Of a stretch of 64,000 nucleotides of DNA, positions 44,210 through 54,423 are shown piece after piece. Numbering within the stretch: position 1 is the first letter of the stretch; each line of letters opens with the position of its first letter. The DNA is taken from contig JAKLGK010000003.1 of assembly GCA_022710725.1 (NCBI GenBank), positions 372,001-436,000 on the forward strand, read 5' to 3'. This DNA is from Verrucomicrobiota bacterium (GTDB taxonomy: Bacteria; Verrucomicrobiota; Kiritimatiellia; CAIQIC01; JAGNIJ01). The position numbers were made by a program, and so were the translations under genes. Below the pieces are notes generated by a model. That model was not told the DNA's origin. It did not search any database and saw nothing but the letters and a program-made list of their open reading frames with translations.

Positions 44210-45256
44210 GTGCAAGTCGCAGCCATATCCCGCGAAGAACTGGATGCCTGGCCCATCGCGGAGGCCGGGCTGCCGGTGCGCGTTGTCAATGCCGTCCGGG
44301 AGGTGCCGGTTTCGACGGTGGGCCAGCTGCGGCAGCTCCCCGATCCGGATTTGCTGAAACTGCGGAGCCTGGGCCGCATCTCGCTGGGACACATTCACGC
44401 GTTTTTCCGGATCTGCGGGCAGATCGAACAGGGCCGGCAGCGGTTCGGCACGGTCCAGGAGGTTTTCGCGCTGTGCCTGGACGACGCGGAGCGAAACGTT
44501 CTCGCGGGGCGATACGGCCTGGACCGCGACCCCGAAAAGCCCTCGCGGCGCCGGATGACGCTCCAGCAGATCGCGGACGCGGGGCACATCACGCGCGAAC
44601 GGGTGCGCCAGATCCAGGACGCCGGCCTGCGGAAGTTGCAGAGCCGCATCGCCCAGGTCTGCCTGCAGCCCTTCTACGATTATGCCTGCGGCCAGGTGGA
44701 GAAGCGTGGCGGGCTGGCGGGAGGCGCGGAACTCCTCGGCCTTCGCTCGGAGCCGGCGATGGGCGGGCTGAATCCCCTGGGGCTCATGCGGCTGCTCAGC
44801 GAGGTGCGGTCCGCCCGGCTGGTTCATTACAACGGCTTTTTCTCCACCTTCTCCCTGGATTTCCTGCAGGCGCTGGAATCCCGGCTGACCGCGATCCTGT
44901 CCCAGGCCGGCCAGCCCCTCTCGCTCGACGAGCTGATGAAGCGGGCGGGGACCGAGACCCTGGCCTCCCTCCGGGAGCCCGCCGCCGCCATCGAATGCCT
45001 GCTCGACCACGCCCCCGCGGTGGCCTCGACGACGGATCGCCGCTTTTTCCTCTACCGGAACGGGGCCGGCCCGTACGTCGTGGAGGTGCTGGGCCGCCTG
45101 GATCGACCGGCGCACTACCGGAAGATCACCTCCACCTTCAACGAATCCCTGAAACCGGCCAAGCGGAAGGGCGCCGGGTACGTCCTGGAGCTGCTGATCG
45201 CCACGCCGCGCTGCACGCGCGTGGACCGGGGGATCTACGACCTGAAGGCCGAGTAG
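44210..45256 (+). CDS. Regulator fusing an RNA polymerase alphaCTD-like domain to sigma-70 region 4 and a winged helix
   Basis: Protein of 348 residues, GTG start. Residues about 8-72 (ELDAWPIAEAGLPVRVVNAV, LPDPDLLKLRSLGRISLGHI) resemble the RNA polymerase alpha-subunit C-terminal domain, with the helix-hairpin-helix that contacts UP-element DNA. Residues about 80-147 (DDAERNVLAGRYGL, RMTLQQIADAGHITRERVRQ) are like sigma-70 region 4, which binds -35 DNA. There is no region 2 or 3, so it cannot be a sigma factor by itself. The last 115 residues (RPAHYRKITSTFNESLKPAK, RCTRVDRGIYDLKAE) resemble HARE-HTH/RpoE-delta winged helices, where FVRVGRGTYGL is the usual end. A transcription regulator at promoter DNA is likely; the target is unknown. 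It sits alone between the divergent ileS and the LptF/G-type gene. Confidence 0.75.
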   Translation: MQVAAISREELDAWPIAEAGLPVRVVNAVREVPVSTVGQLRQLPDPDLLKLRSLGRISLGHIHAFFRICGQIEQGRQRFGTVQEVFALCLDDAERNVLAGRYGLDRDPEKPSRRRMTLQQIADAGHITRERVRQIQDAGLRKLQSRIAQVCLQPFYDYACGQVEKRGGLAGGAELLGLRSEPAMGGLNPLGLMRLLSEVRSARLVHYNGFFSTFSLDFLQALESRLTAILSQAGQPLSLDELMKRAGTETLASLREPAAAIECLLDHAPAVASTTDRRFFLYRNGAGPYVVEVLGRLDRPAHYRKITSTFNESLKPAKRKGAGYVLELLIATPRCTRVDRGIYDLKAE

Positions 45257-45329
45257 CGCCGCGCTTGCCGTTCCGCCGGGAACCGGCTAGAGTTTCGCGG
45301 CCGGTGAACGGCGCCGGCCCGGAAACAGC

Positions 45330-46418
45330 ATGAAAATCGTGGATAAATACCTGTTCAAGGCGGTCCTCGTGCCGCTGCTGTACTGCCTGGCGGGCTTCAT
45401 CCTGATCTACATCATCTACGACCTGTTCGACAATCTCCCGGACTTCATCGAGGGCCGCACGCCCCTGCTCTCGGTGATTCGATTCTATTGCTTCCTGATG
45501 CCGTCCGTGCTCATCATCATTGCGCCGGTTTCGCTGATGCTCGCGGTGCTCTACAGCCTTTCGCACCTGACGAAGAACAACGAGCTCACGGCCATGCGCG
45601 CGTGCGGGATCAGCCTCTACCGGCTCATGGCGCCCCTCGTGATCCTCGGGCTGTCCGCCTCCATCCTCGTCGGGGTGATCCACGAAACCCTCGGCCCCTG
45701 GTCCGCGTACTGGGCGCACCAGTTCATCGTGATGCAGAAGAGCAAGGGCGACCTCTCCACGCACGTGGTCTCCCCGCTTCCCTATCGCAACGAGCTCGGC
45801 CGGCGCGACTGGATGATCGGCGCATTCAACACGCAGACCTTCGACATGCGCGGTGTGAACGTGATCCAGCAGCGGCCCGACGGATCGGAGGAGTACCGGA
45901 TCGTGGCCAAGTCGGGCCACTGGTACGACGGCCGGTGGTGGCTGCAGGACCTGTCCTTCCAGGCGTACGACGCGGGGAGCAACCCCCTGGGGCCGCCCCG
46001 CTTCGAGATTCACCGGGAGATGACGGATTACAACGAGGTCCCCTCCGACTTCATCAACGAGATCAAGGACCCCGAGTATCTCTCGTCCCTCGAGATCCTG
46101 ACTTTCCTGAAGACCCACAAGCGCCTGTCGAACGAAACCGTGTCGCGGGTGCGCGCGAACCTGCACCACCGCCTCTCCATGCCGTGGAACTGTCTCGTCG
46201 TCACGCTGCTGGGGATCCCGTTCGGCGCCAAGAGCGGGCGGCACGGCGCCTTCCTCGGCATTGTGCTGGCCTTGAGCCTGTTCTTCGGCTACTACGTCTT
46301 CGTCAACGTGGGCCTGGCCTTCGGCAAGAAGCAGTTGATCGCGCCCTGGATCGGCGGCTGGCTGCCGAACCTGGCCTTCCTGGCCGTCGGGCTGATCCTC
46401 ATCCACCGCATGCGGTGA
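45330..46418 (+). CDS. LptF/LptG-family LPS transport permease
   Basis: Protein of 362 residues with three N-terminal and three C-terminal helices around a periplasmic domain, the YjgP/YjgQ layout. The N-terminus DKYLFKAVLVPLLYCLAGFI and the coupling stretch SHLTKNNELTAMRACGIS, then ANLHHRLSMPWNCLVVTLLGIPFG, match LptF/LptG. With LptB it extracts lipopolysaccharide from the inner membrane. Whether it is LptF or LptG is undecided and no second copy is in the window. Start has no strong ribosome site (AACAGC) but N-terminal similarity begins at once. Confidence 0.92.
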   Translation: MKIVDKYLFKAVLVPLLYCLAGFILIYIIYDLFDNLPDFIEGRTPLLSVIRFYCFLMPSVLIIIAPVSLMLAVLYSLSHLTKNNELTAMRACGISLYRLMAPLVILGLSASILVGVIHETLGPWSAYWAHQFIVMQKSKGDLSTHVVSPLPYRNELGRRDWMIGAFNTQTFDMRGVNVIQQRPDGSEEYRIVAKSGHWYDGRWWLQDLSFQAYDAGSNPLGPPRFEIHREMTDYNEVPSDFINEIKDPEYLSSLEILTFLKTHKRLSNETVSRVRANLHHRLSMPWNCLVVTLLGIPFGAKSGRHGAFLGIVLALSLFFGYYVFVNVGLAFGKKQLIAPWIGGWLPNLAFLAVGLILIHRMR

Positions 46419-46437
46419 GGCCCGCGGGCGGGCCGGA

Positions 46438-46899
46438 TCAGGAGTGCTCTTCCGTGGACGGCGCTTCCGGCGGGTTCTGCTTGAGCGCCCAGGACATGTC
46501 CTCGGCCCGCTCCCAGACGGACGTGTTCACGTAGATCGGGCAGCCCTGCTGCAGCGCCACGGCGATGGCGTCGCTGGGCCGCGAATCGATCTCCACGAGG
46601 TTCCGGCCCAACTCGCCCTCCTGGAGCAGGAACAGCCGGGCGAAAAAGGTGTCGTCCTTCAGATCGTTCACCACGACCTTCTGGGCCTTCACGCCGAGGC
46701 CCGCGAGGATGCTGCCGATGAGGTCGTGGGTCAGCGGGCGGGGCTTCTTGAGCTTGTGCATGAACATCGTGATCGCGGCGGCCACGCTGTGATCCACGAA
46801 GATGGCGATCACCTTGTCGCCATGGCCGAGGAACACGCCCACCCCGCTCTGCGTGGGCACCAGGCCCTTGACCTCGACCTGTATTTCGCGGACGGTCAT
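46438..46899 (-). CDS. Bifunctional nuclease family protein (DUF151)
   Basis: Protein of 153 residues. The DUF151/BFN domain is visible: VFLGHGDKVIAIFVDHSVA, RPLTHDLIGSILAGLG, VVVNDLKDDTFFARLFL and EIDSRPSDAIAVALQQGCPI. Members are found with UvrB/UvrC-like and stress proteins and have reported DNase/RNase activity in plants; the bacterial role is unknown. It follows a putative 24-residue peptide gene by 6 bases and clpB by about 130. Confidence 0.9.
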   Translation of the reverse strand: MTVREIQVEVKGLVPTQSGVGVFLGHGDKVIAIFVDHSVAAAITMFMHKLKKPRPLTHDLIGSILAGLGVKAQKVVVNDLKDDTFFARLFLLQEGELGRNLVEIDSRPSDAIAVALQQGCPIYVNTSVWERAEDMSWALKQNPPEAPSTEEHS

Positions 46900-46905
46900 C
46901 GGTCC

Positions 46906-46980
46906 TCACATGTCCTGCGTGATCAGGATCACCATGACGAAGATGCCGATGATCATGGCCGCTGACAGGACGGTGTCCAT
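46906..46980 (-). CDS. Possible 24-residue single-helix membrane peptide
   Basis: ATG 46980 opens a 24-codon frame, ending TGA at 46906-46908, that is almost wholly hydrophobic (VLSAAMIIGIFVMVILIT) and would be one membrane helix. The upstream codon in frame is TAG, so the frame cannot be longer. AGAAGAAG upstream is a weak ribosome site. It lies in the clpB to DUF151 gap, with the DUF151 start 6 bases after its stop, as in a coupled operon. No homology can be judged at this length. Confidence 0.4.
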   Translation of the reverse strand: MDTVLSAAMIIGIFVMVILITQDM

Positions 46981-47030
46981 GCGCTTCTTCTATATCGCCC
47001 CCCCCGCGGCGAATAAAGCGCAATCGGCGG

Positions 47031-49661
<2,631 letters not shown>

Positions 49662-49749
49662 AAGCCTCACTCCGCTGATTTAACCTTATGATTACGCGAA
49701 CGCGGCGACATTTCAATGTTGCAGGGAGCGGAGACGGACCCGGCGGCCT

Positions 49750-50247
49750 TCAGATCGGCTTCGGCTGCAGGGCCGCGATGCCGGTGCGGCCGTGGAAGTG
49801 GCAGAGGGCGATCGCGAGCGCGTCGGCGGCGTCCTCGGGCGGCAACTCGGTCAGGCCCAGGATGGACGCGACCATGCGGCCGACCTGCTCCTTCGACGCC
49901 GCGCCCGCGCCCGTCAATCCCTGCTTCACCCGGCGGGGCGCGTATTCATAGACCGGCACGCCGCGCAGGGCGCAGGCTGCGATGACCGCCCCGCGCACCT
50001 CGCCCAGGATCAGAGCCGTCTTCGCGTTCTTGAAGTAGAAGCCGCCCTCCAGCGCCACCGCCTCGGGCCGATGGGTCTCCAGCAGGGCGGTAACCCGGGC
50101 ATGAATGGCCGCGAGGCATTCGGAATGGAGATGGGCCGGGGGGTTGCGGACGAGGCCCTGGTCCAGGCATCGGAAGGAGGCGCCCTGCCGGGCGACGACG
50201 CCGTAACCGGTGGACCGGAGCGAGGCGTCTATGCCCAGCACGCTCAT
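49750..50247 (-). CDS. ruvC: Crossover junction endodeoxyribonuclease RuvC
   Basis: Protein of 165 residues. The Holliday-junction resolvase has four acidic residues: Asp in GIDASLRSTGYG, Glu in EAVALEGGFYF, and two Asp in LPPEDAADALAIALCH. Its length and N-terminal motif are normal. It starts 18 bases after yebC; yebC-ruvC is a conserved pair. RuvA and RuvB are not in the window. Confidence 0.95.
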   Translation of the reverse strand: MSVLGIDASLRSTGYGVVARQGASFRCLDQGLVRNPPAHLHSECLAAIHARVTALLETHRPEAVALEGGFYFKNAKTALILGEVRGAVIAACALRGVPVYEYAPRRVKQGLTGAGAASKEQVGRMVASILGLTELPPEDAADALAIALCHFHGRTGIAALQPKPI

Positions 50248-50265
50248 GGGAGCCGGAGGCCGGCC

Positions 50266-51018
50266 CTACTTGTTGAGGGCTTCGAGCAATTCGGCCGGGA
50301 TATCGAAATTGGAGTAGACGTTCTGCACGTCGTCCAACTCCTCCAACTCGTCGATGAACGCGAGCAGGGACGACGCCTTGGCCTTGTCCGTCACCGGGGT
50401 CCAGGTCAGCGGCAGCAGCGTGACCTCGGAACTCGCTGCGGTGATCCCGGCCTTGTTGATCGCCTCGGCCACGGCCGGGTACTGCGCGGGATCGGTGATG
50501 ATCTCGAACTGGTCCTCCTCGCGCCGCATGTCCTCGGCGCCGGCCTCGAGGACCAGCTCCATGAGCTTGTCCTCGTCCACGCCCGCCGCGTCCACCAGGA
50601 TCTGGCCCTTGCGCTGGAAGGTGCGCATCACCTGCCCCTGCCCCGCCAGGTTGGCGCCGTGCAGGGTGAACGAGTGGCGGACTTCCGCGACCGTGCGGTT
50701 GCGGTTGTCGGTCAGGGCCTGGACGATCAGGGCCACGCCGCCGGCGGCAAACCCCTCGAACATGATTTCTTCCAGTTTCGCGCCCTGGAGTTCGCCCGTG
50801 CCGCGCTTGATCGCCCGGTCGATGTTATCCGCCGGCATGTTGACGGCGCGCGCCTTCTGGATGAGCGTCCGCAGGGCCGGGTTGGAGGCGACGTCCTTGC
50901 CGGAGGCCCCGACGACGATCATGATTTCCTTGGCGATCTTGCTGAAGATCTTGCCGCGCTTGGCGTCGGCGGCGCCCTTCTTGTGCTTGATGTTCGCCCA
51001 CTTGCTGTGACCGCTCAT
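50266..51018 (-). CDS. yebC: YebC/PmpR-family protein (translation or transcription regulator)
   Basis: Protein of 250 residues. The conserved start MSGHSKWANIKHKKGAADAK, KIFSKIAKEIMI, FEGFAAGGVALIVQALTDN and the C-terminal ELEELDDVQNVYSNFDIP identify it as YebC. Family members are DNA-binding regulators in some species and act on ribosome stalling in others. It follows the EF-G-like gene with a repeat between. Confidence 0.96.
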   Translation of the reverse strand: MSGHSKWANIKHKKGAADAKRGKIFSKIAKEIMIVVGASGKDVASNPALRTLIQKARAVNMPADNIDRAIKRGTGELQGAKLEEIMFEGFAAGGVALIVQALTDNRNRTVAEVRHSFTLHGANLAGQGQVMRTFQRKGQILVDAAGVDEDKLMELVLEAGAEDMRREEDQFEIITDPAQYPAVAEAINKAGITAASSEVTLLPLTWTPVTDKAKASSLLAFIDELEELDDVQNVYSNFDIPAELLEALNK

Positions 51019-51045
51019 GGTCCGCTCCTCTCCGACCGGTTATCC

Positions 51046-51104
51046 GTGACCAGTAACCGGCAATAAGTGACCAGTTAAAGTGACCGGTGACCGGCTACGG
51101 GTTA
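51046..51104. repeat. Tandem GTGACC-type repeat, family E
   Basis: A 59-base block holds four near-copies of a GTGACCxGT/GGTxAC unit: GTGACCAGTAACCGG, GTGACCAGTTAA, GTGACCGGTGACCGG and GGGTTAC. GTGACC and GGTTAC or GGTCAC are near-inverses, so it can fold. Its last three bases (51102-51104) are the TAA stop codon of the EF-G-like gene. Confidence 0.65.
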
Positions 51105-53120
51105 CTCTTCCTCCGCTGCTTTCTTGTTCTTCGCTGCCTCGGCGATGATCTTCTGCGCGACGTTGGACGGCACGATGTCGTACCGGGTGAATTCCATCTC
51201 GAACGAGCCGCGCCCGCCGGTGATGCTCCGCAGCTCGGAGCTGTAGCGGAACATCTCCGCCTGCGGCACCTCGGCGGTGATGACCTGCATGCCGTCCTCC
51301 GTGCCGATGCCCAGGATGCGCCCGCGCTTGTGGTTCATGTCGCCCGTGATGTCGCCCATGTACTGGTCGGGCACCATGATCTTCGCCGTGACGATGGGCT
51401 CGAGCAGGACGGCCCGCGCCTTGCTCATGCCGTCGCTGAACGCGCGCGCAGCGGCGATCTTGAAGGCGATTTCCGAGGAGTCCACGTCGTGCGACGAGCC
51501 GTCGTAGATGCTGACCTTGGTGTTCGTCACCGGGTAGCCGGCCAGGGCGCCGCGGTTCATGCCCTCGACGCAGCCCTTCTGGATCGCGGGCAGGAAGTTG
51601 CGCGGGACGTTGGTGCCGACGAGGGCGTCCTCGAACCATTCCGTTTCACCGGATTTCATCGGCTGCACGCGCAGGTAGACCTCGCCGTACTGGCCGCGGC
51701 CGCCGGTCTGCTTCTTGTGCTTGTAGTGCCCCTCGCCCAGCGCCGTGACCGTCTCGCGGTACGGGACCTTCGGGGTGCTCAACGCGATCTCGACGTTGTG
51801 GCGCTTCTTCATGCGCTGCAGGGTCGTGTCCAGGTGCAGGTCGCCCATGCCGTACAGGATCAGTTCCTTGGTCTCCGTGTTGCGTTCGACGCGGATCGTC
51901 GGGTCCTCGTCCGCCACGCGGTGCAGGCCCGTGCTCAACTTGTCCTCGTCGCCCTGCGTCTTCGGCGCCACGGCGTACGCGGCCGTCGGGTTCGGGAACT
52001 GGATGGGCGTCAGTTTCGCGCTCTTGCCGGGCGCGCAGAGGACGTCGTTGATGACGGTGGCCTTCAGCTTGGCCAGCGCGACGATCTCGCCCGCCCCGGC
52101 CTCGGCCACCGATTCCTGCTTCTTGCCGTTCAGCAGGTAGATCGGGCCGATGCGCTCCTTCTGCTCCTTCGTCGCGTTGTAGATTTCGCTGTCGGACCGG
52201 AGCGTGCCGCCGAAGATCCGCAGGATGGTCAACTGGCCGACGAACGGGTCGTTCACGGCCTTCCAGACCTGGCCGACAAACGGGGCGTCGGCCCCCGCGG
52301 CCACGACGGCGCCCTCGGCGTCCTTGAACTCGCGGTCGGCCGGGGACGGGAAGAAGCGCACCAAGCCCTCGAGCAATTCCGGGATACCCGCGCCGGTCTT
52401 CGCCAGTGTTACGAAAACGGGGATTAGCTTGCCCGTGGCCACGGCCTTGCGCAGGCCGTCCGCGATCTCCGCCGGCGCCAGGGTCTCGCCGCCAAGGTAC
52501 TTCTCGATGAGCTGGTCGTCGGTCTCGGCGGCCGCCTCGACCAGGGCACTCTTGAGCGATTCCACCTCGCCGCCGCCGGTGAACACGTCCGCGACCGACT
52601 TCTTGTCCTTGCCGAGGACGGTCGCCGGGCGGCAGCGGTCGCCCCAGACGGCGCGCAGGCCCGCCAGGGTGTCGTCGAAACTGGTGTTCTCCTTGTCGAG
52701 GCCGGTGATGACGATGCCGCGGGGCAGGCCGAGCGTCTCGCAGCGCCGCCACGAACGGTTCGTGCCGACCTGGATGCCCGAGGCCGCGTCCACGACCACG
52801 AGGCCCGCGTCGGCCACCGCGGTCGCGGCCACGGTCTGGCCGTAGAAATCGGCGTATCCGGGCGTGTCGGTGATGACCAGGTCGTATTTCCCGCCCTGCG
52901 CGGACGCATAGACGGCGTTGAAGGGCTTGGCCCAGATCGTGATCTTGCGATCCTTCTCCTCGTCGCTCCAGTCCGCCACGCTGGTGCCCTCGGCCGGCGA
53001 ACCGAGCCGGTCGTTTACACCGAGCTTGTACAGCACCGCGTCGAGCAGGCTGGTCTTGCCGGCGCCCGTGTGACCCACGAGCACCACGTTGCGCACGTTA
53101 CCGATCGCCAATTCCTTCAT
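51102..53120 (-). CDS. EF-G-like translational GTPase (EF-G2 type)
   Basis: Protein of 672 residues from ATG 53120 with AAAGGAAC upstream; an in-frame ATG at 53192 is rejected. Layout is the five-domain EF-G: G1 VGHTGAGKTSLLDAV, G3 DTPGYADFYG, domain II (PFVGQVWKAVNDPFVGQLTILRIF), domain III, domain IV with GGRGQYGEVYLRV and AVLLEPIV, and domain V. G4 in EF-G is NKxD; here it reads TGLDKE. The G3 form, EF-G2-like G1 (GHTGAGKTSL) and the length fit the EF-G2/FusA2 group, not the canonical FusA. Translocation factor status is uncertain. Its stop lies in a repeat. Confidence 0.88.
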   Translation of the reverse strand: MKELAIGNVRNVVLVGHTGAGKTSLLDAVLYKLGVNDRLGSPAEGTSVADWSDEEKDRKITIWAKPFNAVYASAQGGKYDLVITDTPGYADFYGQTVAATAVADAGLVVVDAASGIQVGTNRSWRRCETLGLPRGIVITGLDKENTSFDDTLAGLRAVWGDRCRPATVLGKDKKSVADVFTGGGEVESLKSALVEAAAETDDQLIEKYLGGETLAPAEIADGLRKAVATGKLIPVFVTLAKTGAGIPELLEGLVRFFPSPADREFKDAEGAVVAAGADAPFVGQVWKAVNDPFVGQLTILRIFGGTLRSDSEIYNATKEQKERIGPIYLLNGKKQESVAEAGAGEIVALAKLKATVINDVLCAPGKSAKLTPIQFPNPTAAYAVAPKTQGDEDKLSTGLHRVADEDPTIRVERNTETKELILYGMGDLHLDTTLQRMKKRHNVEIALSTPKVPYRETVTALGEGHYKHKKQTGGRGQYGEVYLRVQPMKSGETEWFEDALVGTNVPRNFLPAIQKGCVEGMNRGALAGYPVTNTKVSIYDGSSHDVDSSEIAFKIAAARAFSDGMSKARAVLLEPIVTAKIMVPDQYMGDITGDMNHKRGRILGIGTEDGMQVITAEVPQAEMFRYSSELRSITGGRGSFEMEFTRYDIVPSNVAQKIIAEAAKNKKAAEEE

Positions 53121-53374
53121 AGCGCGTTCCTTTACCGATTCGGATTCCAGAAAGCGGCCTTTGCTGATTCCAAGGGACAGGGATTCATACACAAAGAATC
53201 CGGCTTTCGCAACGTTTTTTAACCCGCCGGCCCCTTAACCGGTTTGGTCCGGACGCGCCTGACCAGGCCGGCCGCCATCCGGGCCCCGGATGGCCTTGCG
53301 AATCCGGGCTTAACAGGACGCCGCGAACGGGGCATGTTCAAGGGCAGAAGCGAACCAGCGGTGGGAGGCACTCC
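53121..53374. promoter_or_regulatory. Divergent intergenic region with a GC-rich hairpin
   Basis: 254 bases between divergent genes. A perfect hairpin GCCATCCGG-GCC-CCGGATGGC lies at 53274-53294 and T7 (AACGTTTTTT) at 53211-53220. Promoters of both genes must be here but no clear -35/-10 pair can be named. GTGGGAGG precedes the M23 start by 8 bases. Confidence 0.35.
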
Positions 53375-54412
53375 ATGAACTCACGGGCGGGCATCGTCTG
53401 CATCATCGCCGGTCTGACCGTTCTCGCGGGGCCGGCGCGGGAGACCGCGGCCATTACGATCACCAACTCGGGCATCGTTCGCCTCGTCCTGAACTTCTCG
53501 GACCAGCTGCAGGAGCGGTTGCGCACGGCCTACCTGGACCAGCTCGGGCCGTACCAGGACCACCTCTGGCCCATCGGCCGCTCGACGACGCCGGACACCC
53601 CGTTCTCCTCGCCCTACGGCCCCCGGCTCAAAGCCTCGGAAAGCTACCGCTACGACTGGCACCGGGGCGTGGACATCCCCGCGCCGCTGTTCACCCCGGT
53701 CTATGCGATCGCGTCCGGGACGGTGACCAAGGCGGGGTTCACCAACAGCTACAGCGACGCGCTCGTCCAACTCAAGCACCGCCAGGCCGACGGCAGCGGC
53801 TACTACTACAGCAACTACCAGCACATCACCAACTGGTACGTGAACGTGGGCGATTCCGTCACCCAGGGCCAGTGGATCGCCGACTCCGGGTGCAGCACGT
53901 CCGGGTTCGATCACCTGCATTTCGAGATCCGGGACAGCAGTTCCTGGCAGTCCAACTGCGTGAATCCCTTCCTGGCCATGCCCTACTCCAACTCCGGGCC
54001 GCCCTATGTCCAGATCGACAGCGTGGATTCCTCCACGCCCTCCCGCCCGGTCGTGCAGGTCACCGTCACCACCCCGGCGGAGGAACTGGACCTGAACACG
54101 GTCAAGGCGACGGTCTACCGCTGGTCCACGAACCCGGCGGCCTACGTGGTGTACGACTCGCACACCTTCGACATGATGTACTGGAACAAGCTGCATACCC
54201 CGACCGGCACGACCGCGACGGCCACGCTCGACCAGTCCAACTTCAACGGGGTCGTGATCAGCCCGGCGGTCTTCTCCGAGACCAGCACCGAGTACTCGAT
54301 CACCCTCACCTTCACCAACCTCACGGGGCCGGGCTACACCACCAACGTGTACGTCAGCGTCCAGGCCGAGGACGTCGAGGGCGAATCGGATTCGGACCGC
54401 TGCGGACTGTAG
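53375..54412 (+). CDS. Secreted M23 peptidase with C-terminal beta-rich domain
   Basis: Protein of 345 residues with GTGGGAGGCACTCC before ATG 53375 and a signal peptide (AGIVCIIAGLTVLAGPA). The lysostaphin/LytM-type metallopeptidase domain has His96 and Asp100 in HRGVDIPAP and the HLHFEI motif with His180 and His182. All four zinc ligands of active M23 are present. After about residue 205 come Ig-like beta strands (VVQVTVTTPAEELDLNTVKA), which are common as substrate-binding or cell-surface domains. Peptidoglycan cleavage in the envelope is likely. It stands alone and its end converges on the CcdA-fusion gene with only 11 bases between. Confidence 0.9.
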   Translation: MNSRAGIVCIIAGLTVLAGPARETAAITITNSGIVRLVLNFSDQLQERLRTAYLDQLGPYQDHLWPIGRSTTPDTPFSSPYGPRLKASESYRYDWHRGVDIPAPLFTPVYAIASGTVTKAGFTNSYSDALVQLKHRQADGSGYYYSNYQHITNWYVNVGDSVTQGQWIADSGCSTSGFDHLHFEIRDSSSWQSNCVNPFLAMPYSNSGPPYVQIDSVDSSTPSRPVVQVTVTTPAEELDLNTVKATVYRWSTNPAAYVVYDSHTFDMMYWNKLHTPTGTTATATLDQSNFNGVVISPAVFSETSTEYSITLTFTNLTGPGYTTNVYVSVQAEDVEGESDSDRCGL

Positions 54413-54423
54413 CCGGCCGCCGG

